From: Opisthorchis felineus
Taxonomy: Eukaryota > Platyhelminthes > Trematoda > Opisthorchiida > Opisthorchiidae
DNA: 64,000 bases
Reading direction: 5' to 3'
Assembly (NCBI GenBank): GCA_004794785.1
Contig: SJOL01006496.1
Coordinates: 249,240-313,239, forward strand
Part shown: piece after piece, positions 46,401 through 59,579 of the stretch
Numbering within the stretch: the stretch's first letter is position 1
Layout of the letters: each line of letters begins with the position of its first letter
Notes under the pieces: model-generated
The model's input: only the letters and a program-made list of their open reading frames with translations
Database searches by the model: none
Told to the model about the DNA's origin: nothing
Program-made: the position numbers and the translations under genes

Positions 46401-49400
46401 TGTTTTCATTTCAGATGCACCAACCTAATACAGAGATGAAGGAATTGTAACAAGAGTCAATTTATTCCATTGCGAACTACCCTTTACATTTTAGTTGTAC
46501 GTTCTGAAAAAGAACCATACCACCCCACGATCATGCTTTACTACAATACCACTGCAATATTTCAGTTAAATATATATTATGTGAATTAACGCAAAAAAAA
46601 ACAGAACATTTGCGCTCCATATTAGTTCACCCGGCTAGCGCGCACCCAAAGTTCTCGGCTGAAACCAGAATGCATTTAGCTCTATAATGTTTTCTGACCT
46701 ATGGAGCCTCGAAGTCCGAGCTACCTTCATTTCATCAATTTGGATCGGTCATTTGATTTGCCGATAAGGCACAATCTGATACTAGCATCATTTGTGACTT
46801 TTAGATCCACGTTTAGAAACTGTTTTTTAAGATGGGTCTTGCTCTTTTCCGTTTTTGTGCCTCCCGTTTTCCTCAGCCCCCAGAGTTCACGGTATCAAGA
46901 CTATGTGTTTTGTATACTACAATATAAAAGATGCAACTAACGTCCAGTAAATTGTGATATTTCTCAATTCACAACGATAAACACTACTGCCTGGACTCCA
47001 GTGTTATTGAAGAATTAGTTGTTTCAACGAAGACCGTTGAGTAGGCGACAAGTTGTGCCAACAAAATAGACTTAATTTTGGAAGGTATGGTAAGGAGAGA
47101 AAGTGTATTGGAAACAATTAGTTGACTAGTCAGTTAATTAATTAAGCCATAAAGAATAGAGAACCCGCTGGTTTATTCAACCAAAAGATAGTTGTGCTTA
47201 TTTCCAGCTTTGGGTGCGCGTAATCTGAGTGCCAGGAATCACCTTACTTTTGGCATTCGTGATGTAAGCTTGTAATCATGTTAGTAGTAGCTTCGACGAA
47301 TGTGACTGAAATTCGGGAAGGATTATTAACCCCAATTACATGGAACGTCTATGCGGTTTGAATCCAAAACATTTTTCATTGTAGCACTCAGTTGGCAGGT
47401 GACGGGAGATTTAAATAAATACAGAGGAATTATGCTTCGAGTCGGATTCTATGCATATTTTTAACACTGTATCAGGTTTTCTTATCTGCTGATTCGGGCC
47501 GGCAAAAATTGTACTCGGGTCCCGCTCACGTAATTGGCTCACACTCATTCTACTTAGCGGAATAATCAAAGTGAAAATAGCAGACAGCACACACACATCA
47601 GCAACGGTTGTTGAGACCTTCAAGTGATTGAACTGGCCTGGTTTCACTAAACGCTATGCTTTCTATCTGATAGAGAAGACTAAGCTGCGTACTGCGTAGA
47701 TTCATGTTTCAAGGTTCTCAGTTGTTGACATTCTCTAATTATAAACAGAGAACCAAGTTTTAATTTCGTTAAATACGGAACTGTGTCTTGCTGCATATTC
47801 TCCAGTCTTCTGTAAACTGTAGGATATTGGGCTTGTCATCAGTAAACAAGTTTGTTTCAACCCCACAACACTCCAGGTTAGTACTGTCAGGAACGGTCGA
47901 TTTGCCAGGCGCTGTAGTAGGTGACTAAATATGCTAACTGTTACAGCGGCAGTTTATATTGTACATATGCTTAAATAGAACACAGATAGATCATTTGCAA
48001 CAGGAACGAGTCGATTAACCGACTGTTTTAATGTAAACCCCTGTTTGGAAAGAGATGACTGGACTGGATCATGAATATTTGCTCCAGTGGACAATAATGC
48101 TATGCCGCAAAGTACGCCATGACGAGGAAAACAGTGATCACGTCCACCGTCTGAAAACGAAGTCAACTCTTAGACCACAACCTAATATACCTATACATCG
48201 ACGGAAAACCATACAAAACGCGCACAACAATAAACAGATCGTCAGAAAACCCATACGACTCTGGGCTTTATTTACTAAGCGGCTGGTCCACATGGGTTGC
48301 CATAAACCTTGACATGCTCCGTCTGGTTCAGTTTTAGCTCAGCTCCTTCCAGAAGCTTCGTATACGAAAAATAACCGCCATTCAGTACCAAAAGTTTGCC
48401 GTTTCAAACGGTTTCCCGAATCGGGCCAAGTAGTCAAATGAATTTCCTTGATTGCCGGTAAAAATAGGGGCGGGGCGATTCTGACTCCACCACAGCCCTT
48501 ATAACGCTCGAAAATTTTATGAGATTTACTCACTTTTCGGTCTTTTTGGCCAGAAAAATGGACAGAAATGAGTTTGCACCGTGAATACCAGTGGAATATA
48601 TGGTTCTAAGTATGTGTCTGTTGACAAAACCGTCAATAGTAGATTTTTCCGTAATTTCCCGCACTTTATTATAAATATACAACCAATTCTAACAGTGTAT
48701 GTAAACTTGCCAGCTTAATGTACATAGTACTATATATATATATATACATATATATATATGTATACATATGTATACATATATATATATATATATGCTTTTT
48801 GTGTTAAAAAGAATAAACGAACAATCATTACTGCAAAATCAAGCGGGAAGTTCTGGGAGGTTTTCAAAGTGTGGGTAAGTAAGCGAACGGATGAAGCATA
48901 AAAAAGTACTCTTCTTTGTGAGTTGAATCAGTGTTCTAATTAGGCAAAGGCCCTGGCTTCTTTGAGGTTACACCAGCAGCCATTAATTGTGGTCGTATTC
49001 CGCTCTGACTATTATTTGCTAATAGGTTGCCGGTCATTTAGAAAAAACAACTCAGTTGCTGCAGTGGTGAGAAAATCTGATTTGCGTAAAGTTGCCAGGC
49101 GTGCAAGTCCAACCTGGTGTTCGTGTTTGTAGGTTCTTCATCACTGAAACTGGTCAGTTTTCGGCATTGTTCTCTGCCATGACCCCAGTTTATTCGACTG
49201 ATGTGGGACCCCAAAAGCCATGCTTGATACTTGGGAGTGGTTCAATGAGCCTCACGGTTTTAGATTAAGCGGGATCATCTGCGCAAACCGTGACATTATA
49301 AGGAGCCGTGTTTTTTTGAGGACTTGGTTCCAATAGTGACAGTTTAGACAGCAAATGAGGCCCCAGCTGTTTATGAATGGCTGAATCCTGTCTGTATGTG

Positions 49401-51778
49401 AAATTTCATGAAACTCGTCCTCGTCCCCCTACGGTGAGACTAAGCTATTCAATCGATATTCACCAAATGGTTGGTGGGATAGCCATGACAACAGTTGCTA
49501 TGTCTGGTGTTTCAGCGCATCCGAAGCATCGTATTCCCTAACAGGTGCACGAGAATTTATACCATTCGAGCAGAAGTAGATGCATGTATTCGTATATTCA
49601 TGTGTTAGGAAATCTCGAACCCAGCAGGTGTAGCATTCAAAAATCACAGCAGAGTTAACACAATCTAATATAAACTGGATGGAGAGGACAGTATTCTACT
49701 AACACTTGTCCGGATGTGTGATATTTGCACGCGACCTACTCCTCATTTGTAAGAAAAGCAAGAAACTGCTGGGACTGACATGCTTCCATCATGACTGCTA
49801 CAAGTTTCTGGATTGTTACTGACTGAAACCGGTCAGACGGATGAAAAAATAAGTTATACTCATGAGGATATGGTGACGCAAACTGGTCGAGTGATGCTTA
49901 GTTACGCCCACTTTCACCGAATTGAAATATTCCGCATATATAAAGTTCATTTAAACAGTCTGAAAGCAGTCAACTACAGTGCGGTGGGCAATAGCCGACG
50001 AACTCATCTCGACTGACTGATTGGAACAAAATAAAGATGCGAACCGGTTCTTCCTGCTTGATTTTGTTCTGTATCTACCAGATGACTGGCATTTAGGTCG
50101 TCCGAGAGATGCTTCGATCACAGTACATCTACTGGTCATGAACAGTGTCAGATACTAGACCAAAAGTGGCTCAAACAGTGGACATAGAAAAAACGAGAAA
50201 TTGATAGCATGTCATTTCAGATGAAGAGACAGCCTTTATGTAGATGCAAAACAATTTGGAAACTCGCCGTTGGTTTCTATCATGGAGATTTCCCCGTAGA
50301 AAGAGTGACTATTCCTGGGTGGATCCGTTAGGTTCTGCATCAGCACTTTGCAAATCATCGTCACAGAAAGCTGTGTTTTTATACATGACTAAAAAATCAC
50401 TGCCGGGGGAATATTACACCAAGAGGCCTGTGGCCATCCTATAATATGGCTGTGTGGTTTCAGCATACGGCTCACAGGTTTTCTTTGCCGTAAAGTTGTG
50501 GCCTAAAAAATGGTAAGGTGAAAGTTAACTAAGGAAGGTGGCGTTTATGAGTGAGAATACGAGTTTGCCTGGAGTGAGTCTTTCGCTCTTAGACCATACT
50601 TTCATGTCGGCGGTTAGGATGCATGCGAATTGACGTGGCCACCCTTGGGTTTTTGATCCCCAGCCCTCTGAATGTTTTGCTGAACTGAAGGCCTGGAGGC
50701 AACGTTGACGACCGTCGGTGTTGCTTGGCGATCCGTTAAATTCTGGTTTGTCACAACAGCATAGATAAATGGAAGATAATAAACGTACCCTGTGTTTTAT
50801 CAAGAGGACAAACAGTTTTGGACCCAACAGTGTAAACAGAGTGGGTTCTTTAGAAATGGTTTGATTCCGTGGAGCAATACTCATCACTAATGTCACGCTT
50901 ATCTTACTTGTGTGTATATGCGCATAAACTGGGTAAAAATCAGTTTTCAAATTAGTACTCCGTTAATATACTCGCGACCACCTTGCTGTGATTATTCACT
51001 CGATGCCGTTTTTCAGCTGTGTCAGTATCGGTAATGACTTCCCCGCCTGAGAGAGGAGTGGTTTCCTCAAATTTTCAGAGGTAACTGATGACCTCATGTT
51101 GAAATCAGGTTGAGCTAGTCGTGTTAGGTTTTCCTACGGATGACAGCTGCCAAACGTGGCTAAAGTTGAGAACAATGGCGGTTCCTACTGTTACCCATGA
51201 GATACACTACCAAACTGGACCAGGGCGCTGAATGGGTATAAAAGAACAATTCAGTCGGTTACGGAATTTTTGCTTAAACAAGATCCCTGGGCGATAGCAC
51301 GTGTCCCTCTTGACTGATGAGGGATGAGATGTCGTGATGAGGAGTGTCAGCCTTATTTGAAGATCTAGATGAAAGCTTTTCCCTGGTGAAGAAGAACTCA
51401 TACATGTCAAGTTGAATATTTTGCAGTAAAGTAAACACAACTTGCTCTTTCCAAAAGAAGCTGAATGCAGCCACCTAGATGAACATTCTGAATAACGATG
51501 GCCATAATTAAACAACAATCCACACAGACGTCTCAAGTTGACAGCTTCGTCGTAGGTCATCATTCCCCTTATACGAAAACTCAGGGGTCGAAAATCATTG
51601 ATGGGAAAAAAGTTTTTTTGCATCAAATCCTGTGTCACATTTTTGCCACAAATATTCACAGCAAGTTTTAACAAAGCGAAATTGTGACACGACTGGGATT
51701 GTAAGAATGCATTTGAATTGATCTTCAGCCGCATCCTACTTGCATCTATGAGAGTCATGAGTTTCGACCACAATCCAG
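43430..51778. other. Intergenic DNA between the converging RSK and LITAF genes
   Basis: About 8.3 kb. I found no exon with recognisable product on either strand. It holds the TA-rich microsatellite at 48731-48793. The untranslated 3' ends of both genes should lie here. No AATAAA on the minus strand was seen within about 0.8 kb of the LITAF stop, so that gene may use a variant signal or a long 3' end. Confidence 0.6.
48731..48793. repeat. TA/CATATA microsatellite, partly palindromic
   Basis: About 63 bases consist of TA dinucleotides interrupted by CATA and GTATACATATGTATAC-type units. The stretch is self-complementary and could extrude a hairpin. Directly visible. Confidence 0.9.
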
Positions 51779-51887
51779 TCACAGCCGATGATAGACACCC
51801 AGACGATTCCCACAATTCGGACAGGAGTGCGAAACATTTTTTGCACACTGGCAGAAGAACGGTAAGAGGCAACAACCAAAAACCAGC
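51779..51887 (-). CDS. LITAF: LITAF last exon with second zinc half-site
   Basis: The 109-nt exon completes the split Gly and reads LVFGCCLLPFFCQCAKNVSH, then the CPNC half-site, GNRLGVYHRL and TGA (51781-51779). The acceptor is preceded by an almost unbroken run of pyrimidines about 25 bases long. A longer open frame in another register covers the same DNA but has no domain. Confidence 0.92.
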
Positions 51888-54800
51888 CTGAAAAGTGGAT
51901 GAGAAGAAGAAACAGGAGTGCAAGTACTGGTCATTAAAATTATTGTAATATCATAGGTAAAAAAGGGAACTTCAAAATAGGATGAACTGAGCGCTTGAAT
52001 TTCATGACTGCCAGCGTGGGATAAATCGACGGTGATGCGGTAAGAAAGTTTATGGCACCATGCCGGCTGATAAGGGTAACCTAGCCCGAAATACACAGGC
52101 CAAATGACATTCGATAAAGATATAACAGCTGCAATAAACAGATTGATCGTCTTTGTTCCTTTGAAGACAGAATGATGACATACACAATGGTTTTAGCAAT
52201 GGACTTCTGTAGCTACATGGAACCGTGAGTCATTTAGTTCACATGTCATAGCAAAACAGATTTTAGCTTGAACAGACGCCTAGTGTGGCAGCGATGCGCG
52301 TTCGCATGTGAAATTAAGGATTATAGTGACACCTAATCTAAAGTATTCAGGTTGTTTTTCTCCAGAAGGTTTGTCCTCCAAATCTCGGTTGTGGATAATA
52401 GGCATCATTTTGAGGTATGAAGGTGCTAAAACGAAAAATCTCGTATCACTGTAGTTTAAAAGTGGCCTCCCCATTACACAAAATCAAAAAATCAAAACGT
52501 TCGGTTCTTCGTACCCCGTTATCTTGTTGCCACAGCCGTGTATTGAGGTTGATTTTGGTGTTTACTTGAGGGATTTCTTCAGCTGAATGGATCATTACTA
52601 AAAATAGAAACAAATGTTGGTGAAAGAAGATAGGGTTTCTTTCCATCCATTTGGGAGAGATTGTTCCTTATTGCACTGTTTTACGCGTGCCGACTAATTG
52701 CTCGTTGCCTTCTGTACTTTGTATTTTTTTGTTTCACGAATTGTACTCACTGGTTTATGTGGTGACAATTGGCGGCTTATTCCGAGAACTCTTATTCCAA
52801 AGTCATTTGAAAAAAACTTTCTGAGCTGTTCAGTTTGGATGAGCTAAATACCCAAATGGTCCTGATTTGTACCTTCTGTGTTTTTTTAACACGAGATTGG
52901 ACATCACTGAGTACACTGAAAATTAAGCGAAACTTTTTTACCCTCCTATCATGTCTGGTTACGTGTGCTTCTTCTTCGACACAGAGAAAAGTAGATAACG
53001 TCACCTTCCGCAATACCGTAAAAGTAGTCACTTCAAACTGAGACAGATTTTGTTTGTAAGTCCAAAACGTACCATGCTTGAGGGAATTTGGGGCAGTGTG
53101 CCAAACCGGAGCATATAATGAATGTATGATTCTCACACCCACATGTAAGGCATAGTCCACCCCGGTTTCATCTGGCTTTGGATGCATCCGGTATTTTGCG
53201 GCGTCAAACGTTTATAGTAGCAGCTAAGGTATGATAGTAGCTATCAGGTTAATTCCCTGCCCCATTCATTGATTTCTGGGTTGTTTCGTTCAAAGTTCAC
53301 CGTAGATTCACTGGTTAGCCCCGTGTACATGATTTCAGCTGGAACGTTTCTGAGCACAACTTTTCTGCCTCAAACCGATGCTGTCATGACTACCTTGGGT
53401 TGCCCTAAGGAGCCAAAGAATCCAATGGTCAAAATAGACAGCGCTAGAAAAAAATTGTTTTTGCGGCGGTGATTTTGCGCACTGGCGCGAGAAAACATCA
53501 TTTAATAACGGAACGTCACCAGTATCAGTCTTCCCAGATTCCCACTAATTTCATCCAATCTTAATTCTCACTTGCACACCAAATTGGAAACGTGTGGAAT
53601 TGAACCGAAAGTTGTAAAGTAAAAGGTTTTTAAACCAAGATAAACAAATGTCAAGTTTACTGTCCCTTTCATCCGACTGTCCAATGCAGTTCCTCAGGAT
53701 TCAGTTTGGCTGATATTCAAAATGTCATAGCAGTCTAGTCTTACATTAAATACTACTCATTAGGTCAACAAAAAATCGGTTTTGCGATACATTCTATTTT
53801 TTTCATTAACTCTTAAATGCAATGGCAGCCGTGTTGTATACATTACTCGTGGTAAAAGGCGAATAAAAGTGCGGGTGGGATAAAAGTTTTTATGGGCTTC
53901 CGCTGGTGAGCGCATGTAGAGTATCCGAAAATTTTCAGGCTGAAACATGGACGTCACCCTCGAATTATATCCTACCCAAGTTTTGACAGTCGAGTGCGAG
54001 AAGTTTGTCAATTTAAACAGCGCGCAGTGGACTAAAACCGAAATGATTTCTCTCTGAGCTTTTGTCATACTTTGGCGGTAAAATAACATACCAGGGATAT
54101 TGGCCCAACGAAACTCCCTGGTAGACAATCTGATAAATTTTCGGCTAAGCAAGTGTATTTAAGTCTCACGTTCTCATCACCGTAGTTCCTTACCAAGCGT
54201 TTGACTCAGGTGTACTTGTTCCTCATTAGTTCAACGTCAACAGAAATTAAAAAGGCCTCATTTCACACTACGCTATGTTACAAAGTGTGAGAGGAAGGCA
54301 CTATTATGGTACAAATCAAACGTGAGTAACCTGTTGCGGGAAAAAAGTCGTGGGCAGTTCAATTTCATTTCAAATTTGTATCCGCCTTTGGATATTCTGT
54401 GGAAAGTGGTGGATTTTGTACGCAGTAAAGTCTCATTCAGATCTTACTGCTCTATTATCGATCTGTTATCTTAGTTTTGGTAGCCATAAAAAAGAAAACT
54501 TTCAGTTTAGTAAACTTTGAACTTAATGACTCCAATTCATCACAGTATAAAAAAACAAGTCCCCAGAACCAACCATGGAAGTTTAGGCAATAAATAAGTG
54601 CTATTCGCGGCTAACTAAAAACTCAATAAACAAAAAATGTCTCTGGAAAATTGTTTGCGAATACTTATCCGGGGTGAACGACCTCTGGATGCCACTGGGC
54701 TAAAACGCGAAAAATGTCAGGAGAACTTGGCCCACTTCACACAGCTACGATCAGGCTGATGCGGTGTGTATATGGTTTTTGAAACATTTGAGCAGCTTAC

Positions 54801-54949
54801 CCGAACACTGACAATATTCCGCACAGTAACCAAGTGAAGCTACCATCTGTATACTCCACTTTCGTCTCCACGTTCTGTTGACAGATAGGACACGTTGATA
54901 AGACCGGGTAGGGGCCAAGGGGAGGACTAAAGATTGTGACTGGATCTTG
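51779..54949 (-). CDS. LITAF: LITAF-domain protein (zinc-binding late-endosome membrane protein), 5'-partial
   Basis: LITAF/SIMPLE family proteins sit on the cytoplasmic face of late endosomes and lysosomes. A hydrophobic segment lies between two CxxC half-sites that bind one zinc. Joining 54949-54801 to 51887-51779 on the minus strand gives a complete LITAF domain. It has a Pro-rich lead (SPPLGPYPV), CPIC (54881-54892), a hydrophobic stretch around FTWLLCGILSVFG, GCCLLPFF, and CPNC (51812-51823), ending GVYHRL and TGA. Length, spacing and the terminal GxYxRL match the family. The intron has GTAAGC and a long pyrimidine tract with CTTTTCAG, and phases match (GG plus G). The first exon, usually Pro-rich with PPxY, was not found. 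The gene converges on RSK; no functional link is implied. Confidence 0.9.
51888..54800 (-). other. LITAF intron (2.9 kb)
   Basis: Separates the two zinc half-sites. Open frames at 52792-53187 and 53760-54152 have no recognisable product or exon borders. No mobile element is recognised. Confidence 0.8.
54801..54949 (-). CDS. LITAF: LITAF exon with first zinc half-site
   Basis: Minus strand, it reads QDPVTIFSPPLGPYPVLST, CPIC, QQNVETKVEYTDG, then FTWLLCGILSVFG before GTAAGC. The start is set at a CGTCAG acceptor. An alternative acceptor TTTAAG would extend the exon to 54975 with different phase. An in-frame TAA lies just beyond that point, so the exon cannot extend much further. Confidence 0.87.
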
Positions 54950-57900
54950 CTGACGAATATCGGAATGATTGGTAGCTTAAAGTTTAAAGGCAGAAATACA
55001 GTGATTCTGCTGAGACATAAAAAATGCACGGAACAACTTTGCGATAAAAAAAAATGTTTCGCGTTTCACTGCTGATTGTTGAGTTATATTCCTACATTCC
55101 GTTGAAAAATTTGTAACTTGTGCTAGAATGAGTGACCCACGGTTTCACGTAAAATAAGTAATATAGCTGGGCCAGCGGAATATCGTGACACGATGACAAA
55201 ACCATCTATAAAAAGCAACCACAAACAGGGACAACCCATTCGGAAAAGACCAAGGAAGCTGTTCTCCTGAAGCGTGTCGCGGTATAAAACAGTTCAGAAG
55301 TTTTTTCACAGAAGCGATCAATTTCTGCATGTCCCTCAGGATGATAGCTTTAGAAAGGACCAAGTTTAAACCGGCCAAATCAGTGTACTAATATAAAACT
55401 ATAGTTACCATAACTTTCTGCAACTCGTGCACACTACTCAAGAATTTCAGTTAGTTGGAATAATTCGTCCGATTCACAAGCTTGGTGTACAAAAATCCAT
55501 TGCTGAGTTGTGGCCGTATAATTAAATCAATAACATGGACGCAATAACTTTCCAGAACGACCTAAAACTGCTGAAGTTTTCATGTGCCGCCACGTGTTAA
55601 TAATGAGAACGAGAATTTGCACGCATAACTTGGTCAACCAAGATAACCAGATTTAGCGGAAGCGTGTGCTTTGGGCTTGTCGAGATCTCACACAGCCTTG
55701 GTTACATTGAAAACGTCAGCCGGATGAGCCGTACCTAAGAAATATCAGCTTGAGGTTTATGCTGCACGACATACGCATGCGTCCTTACTGGCGCATATCC
55801 AAAAAGCGATTACTTGGGGTATGTTTAAATTATATTCCTACAGGTGCATGTGGTATGCCTACCTTACTCTTGTGGCTTTACAGTTTTTAATGCTCCCGAT
55901 GAATCATCGGTATGCCTGCATACACGAAAAACAATTTTCCCGCAAAAGTATCTGACTACCAGAAACAGTCGGATGTAACTCAAAGCTTGATTATCTGGCA
56001 TCGTATCGGGCATAGTATCAAGAAATTTGGAAAAAATATCCCCTTAAGTTTGCAACTGTCACTGATATGCAAATGTAAAGGACCCGTGCAAAACAAGTGA
56101 ATTCTTGAAACCCAGCGGCTCTACCAAAAATAACAAATATTAGTTTAAACGAGCCGTCAAACTGCGCATTTGCTCAAGATAAAATCCAAGAGCATCAGGC
56201 GAATTTTCATCATGCTTCGGCAAATTACACTTAGAAATTTTTTATCACGCAGAACATGTCGAGAATAGTAGACTTACTTAAACTCTAATGCGCAAAATCG
56301 TCTAGGTTTCGGTGCCCATGTTTTAAACCACTACTGATCTCTACCGTTGGAGGATAATATTGCAGACAATATTTGTAAGTTTCCTTTGGTTCACTCTGAG
56401 TTTCTTCAAGATGGTCCCGCACTTCATGTGAATAAATGGTAGGCAGTATGAATTCAGAATTAGATTTCTCTTACTTATCTACATTTTGGCATTCACGAAG
56501 GGTAAATAAAGCATAGAGGTTTCGGAATTTTGTCGTACAAACAACAAACTAGAGCCACAGAGCTCAATATTCAGAACAGTCCAAGTGAACTAAAAAAGGT
56601 ATCATAATGAACTCGAACCCTTGTACAGAACCCAACCTGCGTTTTAGAGCATATTTTAGTACTTATTTATGAGTGCAAATACCAGATTCATGTTGATACA
56701 AGACCCAACTCAGTTTGCTCACCTGCCATCGAACTCGTTGGATCAGGCTTTTCAGAATCCCGCCCGTCTTGGTACGGAGCTGAAAGATTTATATAGGGTT
56801 GGGAAATATTTGACAATTCCGGTTAAAAAATTTATCAAAAAACGAGTTTCTGACAGAACACCTTCTTAAAAACGCGGATAAGCTGCCCATTGTACTTTTT
56901 TACGGGCACATACATCACTTTTGCGTAGAACCAGCCTCGAATTTTTCTGATTCATTGAAACTTTGGCTTAGTGGGCGTAAAATAACAGGCGCGAATCAAG
57001 ATATCAAGCAATCACCCATCTGTGTGTAGTGGTTGCCAACAAATGAGCACATCAAGAACAGCACGATATTTTGCCGTGTTTCCTGTTACAACAATATTCG
57101 TAAGGTTACTGGGTATTTTCCGGCAGCCTACTACCTGTTTTATCTTTTTTTCTAATCATCAAGCAGGTGTATTTACTGAGAACCCATCAACCTTATGTTC
57201 TGCTTGAAGGTCAAGTTTTATAGAAATGGCAAATGATACTCATGTTGCTGAAAGCCTGAACTGCAGGTCTGTTTTATGACATTATTCAGTCGAATATGTT
57301 GCACACAGACTTGCTCGTATTTAAGGTGCCGCGATTTTTCTAATATACTTCTGTGACATAACGCCCGAAGTTATAAACTGTGGATCCACGCTAAAACCCA
57401 GTCAGGACATTGCCGGTGATGTGCCCCATCAGATGAACCTTCACATGACACTGACACCCATTCAATTCTCATACTCGCGCATCGCACTGGCATTCGCTTA
57501 CGAAACCGCTTACGAAACACCGTACTCATAAGTTTACTGAAAGCTTTTTGACACCTTACAATCGGTTTTATCCATCTTAGAACTCATCAGTTAGGCGTAG
57601 TTTCCGAGTTTCCGTAAGTTAAGCTAATGTTTTACTTGAACTCAAACAAGTCGATCTAAGGTTTCAGCAACCTTACAAGCAGTGTGTGCCGTCTACATAA
57701 CGGAATATCTCAAAAATCGTCCAAACTGAAATAGGAGGCGACGTTTGTATAACACATTCAATTAAAGAATATCAACTGAAATTTTGTTACGTTTTTTTTA
57801 TAACAAAATTATTGTGCATTCGTGTGTATATCACACACGGGGTATTATCGTCCGTCAGTGGCATCCGACAGCTAGATACACTGTGGTTTCACGACAACCG

Positions 57901-59579
57901 AGATTTACGCAAACGGAATCTAAGCGGTAGGAGTTAGATGCGAGCTTTTGCTCTTGTGAGAATGTTGGCATTGGGCCCATAAAATATTGCTCTTACATTC
58001 ACATGTCCAGACCGCCAAAAGTCCATGGTTTTATTCTAGCGAACAGCAAAAAATAAGGTTCAACTGACTTCAGCTGTCCCATAGCTTATTGTTCCAGCAG
58101 CCCAACAAGAAACTCCAAAAGCCCGAATAGCCTACATAAGTGTCGATAAATTGGGAAACATGTAAAAATGACCATAGATGGCCAAGAAATGATTTTGAAT
58201 TATTCATCGGCAGCGTACATGTTGTGTTGCGCAAAAAATGTGTTTCCAGATGAGCACGAATGTCCGAATAATCGAATATTTATTGAGAGTACTTTTCAAT
58301 AAATCACATCTCCACAATATTTCAGGCATCATTCATTTTAGGAGAGCGCCTAATATATCAAGGGTTTCAATGCAAAAAGGTCGCACTCGACAACAATCTT
58401 CACAGAACAATTCGGTGATTCTTTTCAGCCTGCCCATCCTGCGCATTGATAAGTGTACAACCAATCAGCCGTTGTTCTCTGATTTAAGAACAAGTCCTGT
58501 AACTTACAGCCCACATCCTCAATAACAACCGACACTCTTATCCCGGGCACATAACCATAGTGATGGTATTATTCTTCCTGAGGAGAGCATTTTCATTTAA
58601 TCAAACACCATAGAAGAAAAAGCCAATTTCGCTTTCACTTAGTGTACCCTAAAACTGGTTTCTGATTTTTTAATACCCTGAAAATGTGAATTTTGTAGTC
58701 ATGGTAACATTTACAAATTAACTTTCCCAACTCAGTTGGGCGTGGGGCGACGGACTTTGAAAAGCAGTTTCACCATAAAAAATGGGCGGGATTTTATCGT
58801 TTCCACACGTGTTATTGCACCAAAAATACGGAAATATTCATGCTCCTTGGGAGAATGATGGCCAATGATGGTGCGTTATTTTGTGGATACTGGATACTAG
58901 TTCCATTCACTAGATAACATGCCTGCACTTCAGGTGGGGTTAGTCCCGGAACAAAAACAGTTCCCGTTTTAGACGGTGTGAAATAAAAGATATGGTGGTG
59001 GTTCTCAAGGATTTTTCAAGCTTGCGCAGAAAAAAAACAAGCAACTGAGATCTATTGGGAGAGTTACTGAAGTTCTAGCCCAACCGGTTTTTATACTTTT
59101 GTTCTACTCGGTCAGGCTGGGTATCAACTAGCAGACATATTTTCAATTCAAATTTCAAAAAAGGCATGTCCTTGTTTTGACTTTTGTTTTAGTTTTTCAC
59201 TGGGATTTTTACCACGGATCACGTTTTGGTTTGTAGTCGTGTGCTTACGTTTTGTACTAGTATGGTATCAAAACGCTTGCAAGCCAGGTGTCAAGTTTGG
59301 CGAGCAGATCGATCGCCGCCTGATAAACATTCACACCTCCAGGCAGTTGTATAATGGTTGCCAGATGATCATAATCATCGTAAATGTCTCGTCATCTGAC
59401 TAGTGAAAGTTTCGCGGAGTATAGAGAGGTCGGATATGCTGCTTGGACGTTGGTCATTGCATTTGGATTGCACTCTTTTCGTCCACAACCGAGGAGATAT
59501 TACCATGTCGGGGTTGGACGGATAAATTTCTTCTCTTCTGAGTGCGCCTGTATAATTCCTAACATTATCTGATAGTTCT
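54950..59579. other. Region upstream of the visible LITAF exons, nothing identified
   Basis: The missing first exon(s) of LITAF probably lie here or further right. I searched for a PPxY-type minus-strand exon and found none. Plus-strand frames at 56669-56869 and 58238-58525 are short and unrecognised. Confidence 0.5.

Noticed and set aside
50525..50950. 141-codon minus-strand open frame
   Set aside because: No recognisable domain; it lies beyond the LITAF stop in probable 3' or intergenic DNA.
51207..51923. 238-codon minus-strand open frame, the longest without N
   Set aside because: It overlaps the LITAF last exon in a different register and shows no domain. The LITAF frame, with its CPNC half-site and a matching splice acceptor, explains the DNA better.
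54751..55029. 92-codon minus-strand open frame
   Set aside because: Wrong register over the LITAF exon; it breaks the CPIC motif.
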